DNA of 8,039 bases from Thermaceae bacterium (lineage in GTDB: Bacteria > Deinococcota > Deinococci > Deinococcales > Marinithermaceae): assembly GCA_015490435.1 (NCBI GenBank), contig WFXV01000173.1, positions 1 to 8,039 on the forward strand, read 5' to 3'. Every line of letters starts with the position of its first letter. Position 1 is the stretch's first letter. Below the pieces are notes generated by a model. That model ran no database searches. It worked only from the letters and a program-made list of their open reading frames with translations, and had not been told where the DNA came from. Made by a program: the position numbers and the translations under genes. Shown here in pieces: positions 1 to 4,775 of this stretch.

Positions 1-282
1 CCCGAGCCCGGCGGCAATCACCCCGGAGAGGAAGGCCCCCACGCCCTCGCTCGAGCCCAGGGCGTGGAAAAGTAGCGCCGTCCCCACGGTGAAGGCGGTG
101 CCAAAGAGCAGGACCGGCTCCTCGCGCCGAGGCTCGCGGCCCTTTTGGAGTCCGCCGGGGACGAGCCGGTCCTGCTCTTTGGCACCGCCTTCACCGTGGG
201 GACGGCGCTACTTTTCCACGCCCTGGGCTCGAGCGAGGGCGTGGGGGCCTTCCTCTCCGGGGTGATTGCCGCCGGGCTCGGG
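1..282. repeat. Perfect 120-bp inverted repeat with 42-bp loop (probable fold-back artefact)
   Basis: Bases 1-120 are the exact reverse complement of 163-282; I compared every block of ten and found no mismatch. The loop is 121-162, and pairing fails immediately inside it (C121 opposite C162). The left arm runs off the window, so the true arm may be longer. The right arm lies in frame inside a normal antiporter gene, whereas the left arm is a backwards copy of that segment that interrupts the gene; reading upstream in the antiporter frame meets TAG at 73-75. Long perfect palindromes with short loops are unstable in bacteria, and this geometry is typical of template-switch chimeras from whole-genome amplification, library preparation or contig-end misassembly. 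A real inverted duplication is possible but less likely. Confidence 0.97.
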
Positions 283-663
283 CTGCGCGACCGGATCGAG
301 CGGCTTTTCGCCCCGGTGCGGGACCTGGCGGCGGCGCTTTTCTTTCTCGCGGTGGGGGCGGGGGCGCTCTCGATGCTCGGGGGAAAGCCCGGGGTGGTGT
401 TCACCCTGGTCGCCTTTGCCTTGCTGGTGAAGCTCCCCCTCGACTACCTCGCCGGCCGGGTCGCCGGGCTCTCGCACCGGAGGGGCATCCTCGCCGCCTT
501 CTACCTGGTGCCCCGGGGCGAGTTCAACCTGGTGCTGGGGGCGCTCGCCCTCGCCGGCGGGGCGGCTTTGGTGGGGCAGGTGGCGGTGCTTCTCGTGCTC
601 GTCAGCGTGCCTTTGGGGGCGGTGCTCTTTCGCTACGGGCCGGAGTGGACCCGGCGCCGGTGA
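121..663 (+). CDS. CPA2-type (KefB-like) cation/proton antiporter, C-terminal part
   Basis: This is the C-terminal part of a monovalent cation/proton antiporter of the CPA2 (Na+/H+ exchanger, KefB-like) family, an inner-membrane secondary transporter that exchanges H+ for Na+ or K+. The reading frame is open from the fold-back junction at about 121 to the TGA at 661-663. The segment EPVLLFGTAF..GVGAFLSGV, then APVRDLAAALFFLAVGA, then LVPRGEFNLVLG matches the last helices of the family. The PRGEF motif sits about 50 residues before the C-terminus. Roughly five hydrophobic segments remain. No regulatory TrkA-N/RCK domain follows, so the protein ends with the transmembrane domain. The N-terminal half is missing because the sequence folds back on itself, and the TTG at 145 should not be taken as the true start. 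Ion specificity cannot be told. The next gene starts 15 bp downstream, suggesting co-transcription. Confidence 0.85.
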   Translation, partial: LAPRLAALLESAGDEPVLLFGTAFTVGTALLFHALGSSEGVGAFLSGVIAAGLGLRDRIERLFAPVRDLAAALFFLAVGAGALSMLGGKPGVVFTLVAFALLVKLPLDYLAGRVAGLSHRRGILAAFYLVPRGEFNLVLGALALAGGAALVGQVAVLLVLVSVPLGAVLFRYGPEWTRRR

Positions 664-678
664 TAGCCTGGGGGCACC

Positions 679-1797
679 ATGGCGCGGCCCGAGGTGGTGG
701 TGGGCTGGCTGCTCGGGGCCGACCTCCGGGATCCCGAGCTCCTCGCCGCCTACGAGCTCGCCCGCGAGCGGGTTCGCGAGCTCCTCTCCGAGGCGCTTCC
801 CGAGTTCGAGTGGAAGAGCCCCTACGCTGAGCGCCGGGTGCACCTGCCCCGGGGCGGGCTGGACCCGGTGGGGCTTTTGGAGATGGGGGTGGACGAAAAG
901 CTCCACCGCCGCTGGGACTTCGCGATCGTGATCGTGCCCAACGAGCTCATTCCCCGCCACCGGCCCTACGCCCTAGGGCTTTCGAGCGAGGCGCTCGAGG
1001 TCGCGGTCCTCTCGACCTCCCGGCTTTCTACCGGGGAGCGGCTGGTGGAGGAGATCGCCGCCCTCGCCCTGCACTTCCTCGGGCACCTTTTTGGGCTCGA
1101 GCACGCGGAGGTGGGGCCGATGCGGCCGGTGCTCGAGCCCAAAGACCTCGCCCCCGAGCCCTACCGCCCCACCGAGGCCGCCCGCGTGCGCGCCTACCTC
1201 GAGCGGGTGGTGGTCACCCGGCTGGAGGAGGAGACCGAGCGCTGGAACGCGGTGAGCTTCTACCTCCAGACCCTGCTCCAGGACCCGGGGAGCGTGTTTC
1301 GGCAGGTGCTCGAGCACGCCCCCTGGCGGCTGCCCCTCTACCTCGGCCGCTTCACCGCCGCCGCCGCGGTCTCCACCGTCTACCTGGTGATCACCTCGGA
1401 CGCCTGGGCGCTGGCGGCGAGCCTGCCCCCGGCGGGGATTTTAGGCTTTACCCTGGTGGCCCTTTTCTTCTCTACCTTCTTCCTCTTCCACGGGCAGGAC
1501 CTGGGGCGGCTTGGGCACGAGCGCACCTGGCGCGAGCAGCTCGCCCGCACCCGGATCGTGCTCTTTTTGACTTTGGGTCTTGGGATGTTCTCGCTCTGGG
1601 CGCTGGTCTTCGCCCTCACCCTGGCGGCGGGGGCCGCCCTGCCCCGCGCGCTCATCCTTCAGTGGGCGGGGGGCGACGCGACCCTGGCCTTCGCGGGGTT
1701 CGCCGCCGCCCTCGGGGTGGTGGCGGCGGCGATGGGCGGCAACCTCGAGGAGGAGGCCGAGATCAAGGCCGAGCTTTTCATCGACGAGGAGACCTAG
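679..1797 (+). CDS. Archaemetzincin-like membrane protein lacking the catalytic Glu
   Basis: 372 residues; I recognise no named gene. The N-terminal half resembles archaemetzincin/metzincin zinc peptidases: a strand-rich stretch near 81-115 (AIVIVPNEL, then VAVLSTSRLS) leads to the helix EEIAALALHFLGHLFGLEH. His132, His136 and His142 match the three zinc ligands of HExxHxxGxxH, with Gly139 conserved and Met148 a candidate Met-turn. The catalytic Glu, expected right after the first His, is Phe133, so normal peptidase activity is doubtful. The Cys4 second zinc site of archaemetzincins is absent. Residues ~225-355 hold about four hydrophobic segments (~225-248, 253-271, 293-322, 335-354), and the tail is acidic. 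No signal peptide is visible, so the metzincin domain is probably cytosolic and anchored by the C-terminal helices. It lies 15 bp after the antiporter gene and 1 bp before the thiamine-binding gene. A zinc-binding or scaffolding role is possible; the function is unknown. Confidence 0.85.
   Translation: MARPEVVVGWLLGADLRDPELLAAYELARERVRELLSEALPEFEWKSPYAERRVHLPRGGLDPVGLLEMGVDEKLHRRWDFAIVIVPNELIPRHRPYALGLSSEALEVAVLSTSRLSTGERLVEEIAALALHFLGHLFGLEHAEVGPMRPVLEPKDLAPEPYRPTEAARVRAYLERVVVTRLEEETERWNAVSFYLQTLLQDPGSVFRQVLEHAPWRLPLYLGRFTAAAAVSTVYLVITSDAWALAASLPPAGILGFTLVALFFSTFFLFHGQDLGRLGHERTWREQLARTRIVLFLTLGLGMFSLWALVFALTLAAGAALPRALILQWAGGDATLAFAGFAAALGVVAAAMGGNLEEEAEIKAELFIDEET
1786..1791 (+). promoter_or_regulatory. 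Shine-Dalgarno of the thiamine-binding gene
   Basis: GAGGAG ends 7 nt before ATG 1799 and lies inside the final codons of the upstream gene. It supports ATG 1799 as the start, rather than an in-frame start deeper in the upstream gene. Confidence 0.7.
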
Positions 1798-1798
1798 G

Positions 1799-2104
1799 AT
1801 GTCGGTCCTCCTAGAGTTCGCCATCTTCCCCACCGACAAGGGGGAGAGCGTTTCCCCCTACGTCGCCCGCGTGCTCCGGGTGGTCAAGGAGAGCGGCTAC
1901 CCCCACCAGCTCACCGCCATGGGAACGATCGTGGAGACCGAGCGCTTCGAGGAGGCGACCCGGCTCCTCGAGGCCGCCTACCGGGTGCTCGAGCCCGACT
2001 GCAACCGGGTCTACCTGGTGGCCAAGTTCGACGTCCGCAAAGGCCCCCCGGGGCGCCTCCTGGCGAAAGTCCGGGCGGTTGAAGAAAAGGTGCGTAGTTC
2101 GTAG
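1799..2104 (+). CDS. MTH1187/DUF77-family thiamine-binding protein
   Basis: 101 residues, the usual size for the MTH1187/UPF0045 (DUF77, PF01910) family. These are ferredoxin-fold proteins, several of which bind thiamine or its pyrimidine part (HMP) in the cytoplasm. Recognisable features are the N-terminal strand VLLEFAIFP, VSPYVARVLRVVKESG, the hallmark LTAMGTIVET (residues 39-48), a second helix with EEATRLLEAAYRVL, and a C-terminal VRAVEEKV helix. I chose ATG 1799 because a GAGGAG Shine-Dalgarno at 1786-1791 sits 7 nt upstream and family homology starts there; the same frame is open further upstream, but only inside the preceding gene. The start lies 1 bp after the stop of the metzincin-like gene, implying translational coupling. 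The last three codons and the TAG stop are made of heptamer-repeat sequence. No ThiXYZ-type transporter genes are next to it, so its thiamine role here is a family-based inference. Confidence 0.88.
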   Translation: MSVLLEFAIFPTDKGESVSPYVARVLRVVKESGYPHQLTAMGTIVETERFEEATRLLEAAYRVLEPDCNRVYLVAKFDVRKGPPGRLLAKVRAVEEKVRSS

Positions 2105-2163
2105 TACGTGGTACGTGGTAAGAACCCTTCCTACATACTACGCACCACGCACTACGTACTACG
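2093..2163. terminator. Possible stem-loop terminator between convergent genes
   Basis: The 28-bp imperfect stem (2093-2120 with 2136-2163) and its 15-nt loop are the only strong secondary structure between the two convergent stop codons. Position and symmetry suit a bidirectional terminator. The absence of a clear T-run on either side means classical intrinsic termination is unproven. Confidence 0.45.
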
Positions 2164-2170
2164 TACTACC
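2093..2170. repeat. Inverted array of CGTAGTN heptamers; candidate bidirectional terminator
   Basis: Four tandem 7-bp units (CGTAGTT, CGTAGTA, CGTGGTA, CGTGGTA) occupy 2093-2120. After a 15-bp loop, five units in the opposite orientation (TACTACG, CACCACG, CACTACG, TACTACG, TACTACC) occupy 2136-2170. The arms 2093-2120 and 2136-2163 pair over 28 bp with 24 exact pairs, one position that would be G-U in the + strand RNA, and three mismatches. The array fills the gap between two converging genes: it includes the last 12 bases of the thiamine-binding gene with its TAG (2102-2104), and its final base is part of the guaB stop (2170-2172). A stem here could end transcription from both sides, although no long U-tract follows. 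I have an impression that similar short-unit repeats recur between Thermaceae genes, but cannot check it. Confidence 0.85.
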
Positions 2171-3621
2171 TACCTCGAATAGTTCGGCGCCTCCTTGGTG
2201 ATCGTCACGTCGTGGGGGTGGCTCTCGATCAGCCCGGCCATGGTGATCCGCACGAACCGGGTCTTTTCCCGGAAGGTCTCGATGTCCGGGCTTCCGGTGT
2301 AGCCCATCGCCGCCCTTAGCCCCCCCACGATCTGGAAGAGCACGTCGGCCACCGGCCCCTTGTAGGGGACCATGCCCTCGATCCCCTCGGGGACGAGCTT
2401 TTTTGCCTCCTCCTGGAAATAGCGCCCGGCCGAGCCCCGCTTCATCGCGCCGAGCGAGCCCATGCCCCGGTAGACCTTGTAGCGGCGGCCGTCCTTGATG
2501 ATCTCCTCCCCCGGCGCCTCGTAGGTCCCCGCCAGCATGCTCCCCAGCATCACCGCGTGGGCCCCGGCGGCGATCGCCTTGGCCACGTCGCCGGTGTACT
2601 TCACCCCGCCGTCGGCGATCACCGGGACGTCGGTGCCCTCTAGCCCCCGCACCGCCTCCATCACCGCAGTGATCTGGGGCATCCCCACTCCGGTGACCAC
2701 CCGGGTGGTGCAGATCGAGCCCGGCCCGATCCCCACCTTCACCGCGTCGGCCCCGGCCTCAGCGAGCGCCCGGGCGCCCTCGGCGGTGGCCACGTTCCCG
2801 CCGATCACCTCCACCGAAAACCGCTCCTTCAGGGTCCGCACCGCCTCCAGCACCCCCTTCGAGTGGCCGTGGGCACTATCCACCACCAAAACGTCCACCC
2901 CGGCCTCCACCAAGGCGGCGGCCCGCTCGAGGAGCTCGGGCCCCGGCCCCACCGCCGCCCCCACGAGCAGGCGGCCCTCTTTGTCCTTGGCGGCGTTCGG
3001 GTACTGGCGGCGCTTGACGATGTCCTTGAGGGTGATCAGCCCCCGAAGCCGGCCCTCCTCGTCCACCAGCGGGAGCTTTTCGATCTTGTGCGCCTTCAGG
3101 ATGCGCTCGGCCTCTTCCAAGGTGGTGCCCGGGGATGCGGTGACCAGCCGCTCGATCGGGGTCATCACCTCGGCAACCGGCCGCGAGAGGTCCTCTTCAA
3201 AGCGCAGGTCGCGGTTGGTGACGAGCCCGAGGAGCTTGCCGTGGAAGTCCACCACCGGGAGCCCGCCGATCTTGTACTCGGCAAAAAGCCGCTCGGCGTC
3301 CTCGAGCTTCGCGTTCGGGGGCAGGGTGATGGGGTCTGAAACCATCCCCGCCTCGCTCCGCTTGACTCGCTCGACCATCTCGGCCTGGACCTCGATCGGC
3401 AGGTTCTTGTGGATGACGCCGAGCCCCCCCTCCCGCGCCATCGCGATCGCCATCTTGGCCTCGGTGACGGTGTCCATGGCGGCCGAGAGGATGGGGATCG
3501 AGAGCCGTAGTTTCCGGGTGAGCCGGGTGGTGGTGTCCACCTCCCGGGGCAGCACCTCCGAGTAGGCCGGTACCAGCAAAACGTCGTCGAAGGTCAGGGC
3601 TTCGCCCAGGATCTTCGGCAT
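2170..3621 (-). CDS. guaB: Inosine-5'-monophosphate dehydrogenase
   Basis: IMP dehydrogenase oxidises IMP to XMP with NAD+, the committed step of GMP synthesis in the cytoplasm. At 483 residues it has the normal bacterial length. It starts with the typical LTFDDVLLVPAYSEVLP. The (beta/alpha)8 barrel is interrupted by a pair of CBS domains at about 92-205 (SDPITLPPNAKLEDA.., VMTPIERLVTASPGTTLEEA..), which usually mediate nucleotide regulation and oligomer assembly. Key residues are VVDSAHGHS (247-254), GIGPGSICTTR (297-307) with catalytic Cys304, IADGGVKYTGD (335-345), and the flap GRYFQ (399-403) with the Arg-Tyr pair. I chose ATG 3619-3621 because homology begins there and a TATAAT box lies just upstream; the frame stays open to 3765, but that part overlaps the neighbouring gene and has no family similarity. 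The stop abuts the heptamer array. Confidence 0.97.
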   Translation of the reverse strand: MPKILGEALTFDDVLLVPAYSEVLPREVDTTTRLTRKLRLSIPILSAAMDTVTEAKMAIAMAREGGLGVIHKNLPIEVQAEMVERVKRSEAGMVSDPITLPPNAKLEDAERLFAEYKIGGLPVVDFHGKLLGLVTNRDLRFEEDLSRPVAEVMTPIERLVTASPGTTLEEAERILKAHKIEKLPLVDEEGRLRGLITLKDIVKRRQYPNAAKDKEGRLLVGAAVGPGPELLERAAALVEAGVDVLVVDSAHGHSKGVLEAVRTLKERFSVEVIGGNVATAEGARALAEAGADAVKVGIGPGSICTTRVVTGVGMPQITAVMEAVRGLEGTDVPVIADGGVKYTGDVAKAIAAGAHAVMLGSMLAGTYEAPGEEIIKDGRRYKVYRGMGSLGAMKRGSAGRYFQEEAKKLVPEGIEGMVPYKGPVADVLFQIVGGLRAAMGYTGSPDIETFREKTRFVRITMAGLIESHPHDVTITKEAPNYSR

Positions 3622-3631
3622 ATTGCGCCCG

Positions 3632-3637
3632 ATTATA
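3632..3637 (-). promoter_or_regulatory. guaB -10 box (near-leaderless promoter)
   Basis: The - strand reads TATAAT, then 10 nt, then the guaB ATG. Transcription would start about 3625-3623, leaving a 5' leader of only 2-4 nt. There is no Shine-Dalgarno in those 10 nt, which fits leaderless translation. No good TTGACA-like -35 box is visible 16-18 bp upstream. The box sits inside the 20-bp gap after the small membrane protein gene, so guaB can be transcribed on its own as well as by read-through. Confidence 0.7.
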
Positions 3638-3641
3638 CGGG

Positions 3642-3923
3642 CTACTTTTTCCGCTTTTCGAGGGCCTCCACTGGGGGCGGCAGGAAGTCCGACATCAGCC
3701 AGCGGTAGGCGAGGAAGTAGCCGGCGCCGTAGACCAGGATCTGGGCCCAGAGGCTCCTCAGCCATTCCAGCCCGGCGGCGATCCCAAAGGCGAGCAGGAC
3801 CGAGATCCCGAAGACGAGCACGAAGGTCTTGGCCATGAGTTTTAGGACCTTAGGCAGGGTGAGCTTTCGGGCCTCGGCCGCGAGCTTCTTCTCGAGTTTC
3901 TTCGCCCTCCGCTTCTTGCCCAC
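3642..3923 (-). CDS. Small two-helix membrane protein of unknown function
   Basis: 93 residues; I do not recognise the family. The N-terminus is very basic (KKRRAKKLEKKLAAEARK), followed by two hydrophobic segments at about 31-53 (FVLVFGISVLLAFGIAAGL) and 58-75 (LWAQILVYGAGYFLAYRWL), and a short basic tail ending KRKK. By the positive-inside rule both ends should face the cytoplasm. The start is GTG 3921-3923: a TATATT box lies 6 nt upstream, so the predicted transcript begins at the G of GTG, and there is no Shine-Dalgarno. It ends 20 bp before guaB on the same strand and starts divergently from panC. Length, hydrophobic pattern and codon bias support a real gene. Confidence 0.75.
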   Translation of the reverse strand: MGKKRRAKKLEKKLAAEARKLTLPKVLKLMAKTFVLVFGISVLLAFGIAAGLEWLRSLWAQILVYGAGYFLAYRWLMSDFLPPPVEALEKRKK

Positions 3924-3929
3924 GCCCAG

Positions 3930-3935
3930 AATATA
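3930..3935 (-). promoter_or_regulatory. -10 box for the small membrane protein gene (overlaps the panC -10)
   Basis: The - strand reads TATATT followed by 6 nt (CTGGGC) and GTG. Standard -10 to +1 spacing puts the transcript start on the first base of the start codon, that is, a fully leaderless mRNA. No convincing -35 hexamer lies at 16-18 bp. The box shares bases 3932-3935 with the opposite-strand panC -10. Confidence 0.6.
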
Positions 3936-3937
3936 CT
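3932..3937 (+). promoter_or_regulatory. panC -10 box (leaderless promoter)
   Basis: The + strand reads TATACT followed by 7 nt (GGCCTTT) and the GTG start of panC. The expected transcript start is 3944-3945, at the start codon. No Shine-Dalgarno is present, in contrast to downstream genes in the same direction. No clear -35 hexamer is seen at 16-18 bp. Confidence 0.62.
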
Positions 3938-3944
3938 GGCCTTT

Positions 3945-4775
3945 GTGCGCGTCCTGCGACTTCCCGAGGAGCTCGCGAGCGTGCTCCCCTCAAAGGGGGT
4001 GGGGTTCGTGCCCACCATGGGCTACCTCCACGAGGGGCACCTGGCGCTGGTGCGCCGGGCCCGGAAGGAGAACCCCTTCGTCGCCGTCTCGATCTTCGTA
4101 AACCCCCTACAGTTCGGCCCCTCGGAGGACTACGAGCGCTACCCCCGGGACGAGGCGAGGGACCTTGGGATGCTCGAGGCCGAGGGGGTGGACCTCGTCT
4201 TCTTGCCAAGCCCCAAGGACTTCTACCCCGAGGGGTACGCCACCTACGTCGAGGTCACCGGCCCCCTGACCGAGCGCTTCGAGGGGGCGCACCGACCCGG
4301 CCACTTCCGCGGGGTGACCACGGTGGTGGCGAAGCTCTTCCACCTTCTCCGGCCCGAGCGGGCCTACTTCGGCGAGAAGGACTACCAGCAGCTCGTGGTC
4401 ATCCGCCGCATGGTCAAAGACCTCCACTTCCCCCTCTCCGTGGTGGGGGTCCCCACGGTGCGGGAACCCGACGGGCTCGCGCTTTCCTCCCGCAACGTCT
4501 ACCTCACCCCGGAGCACCGGAAGGAGGCGGCAAAGCTTTACCAGGCCTTGCTCGCCGCCCGCGAGGCGGCCCGGGCTGGGCATTCGGTCGACGAGGCCGA
4601 GGCTGCGGCGAGAGCGATCCTGGACACCATTCCGGACTTCGCTCTCGATTACTTTGCGATCGTGCATCCGGGCACATTCGCCCCCCTCGAGGACTGGGTC
4701 CCGGGCGCGCGTGCCCTGGTCGCCGGGCGCTTCCCCGAGGTGCGCTTGATCGACAACCTGGAGGTTTACCCATGA
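3945..4775 (+). CDS. panC: Pantothenate synthetase (pantoate--beta-alanine ligase)
   Basis: PanC joins pantoate and beta-alanine with ATP, through a pantoyl-adenylate, to make pantothenate, the precursor of coenzyme A. At 276 residues it has the typical length. Motifs of this nucleotidyltransferase-fold family are all present: VPTMGYLHEGH (22-32) with the HxGH signature His29/His32, FVNPLQFGPSEDYERYPR (51-68), GHFRGVTTVVAKLF (119-132), YFGEKDYQQ (141-149) and ALSSRNVYL (179-187), the KMSKS-like ATP-binding segment. The C-terminal dimer/lid domain ends RLIDNLEVYP. The start is GTG 3945, giving the family's normal N-terminus and a leaderless arrangement under TATACT. Its stop overlaps the pilT start (ATGA, 4772-4775), so the two are probably translated in a coupled way. 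No panB or panD is in view. Confidence 0.97.
   Translation: MRVLRLPEELASVLPSKGVGFVPTMGYLHEGHLALVRRARKENPFVAVSIFVNPLQFGPSEDYERYPRDEARDLGMLEAEGVDLVFLPSPKDFYPEGYATYVEVTGPLTERFEGAHRPGHFRGVTTVVAKLFHLLRPERAYFGEKDYQQLVVIRRMVKDLHFPLSVVGVPTVREPDGLALSSRNVYLTPEHRKEAAKLYQALLAAREAARAGHSVDEAEAAARAILDTIPDFALDYFAIVHPGTFAPLEDWVPGARALVAGRFPEVRLIDNLEVYP
4760..4764 (+). promoter_or_regulatory. Shine-Dalgarno of pilT inside panC
   Basis: GGAGG lies 7 nt before ATG 4772, within the last codons of panC. It supports ATG 4772 as the pilT start and an ATGA stop-start overlap. Confidence 0.75.

Noticed and set aside
18..404. Open frame on the - strand across the inverted repeat
   Set aside because: It spans the fold-back junction and runs antisense to the antiporter; the composition gives low-complexity Ser/Arg/Pro protein, typical of a shadow frame in GC-rich DNA.
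1580..1798. Upstream start for the thiamine-binding gene
   Set aside because: The extra part is out-of-frame metzincin-gene sequence rich in Arg/Ser/Pro. ATG 1799 has a good Shine-Dalgarno and gives the family's length.
2093..2170. CRISPR array
   Set aside because: The units are 7 bp, contiguous and inverted about a centre, with no spacers and no cas genes nearby.
3622..3765. N-terminal extension of guaB by 48 residues
   Set aside because: It overlaps the small membrane gene, has no IMP dehydrogenase similarity and ignores the TATAAT box and ATG at 3619-3621.
3904..3960. -35 boxes for the two divergent promoters
   Set aside because: No hexamer at 16-18 bp spacing on either strand comes close to TTGACA; calling one would be arbitrary.
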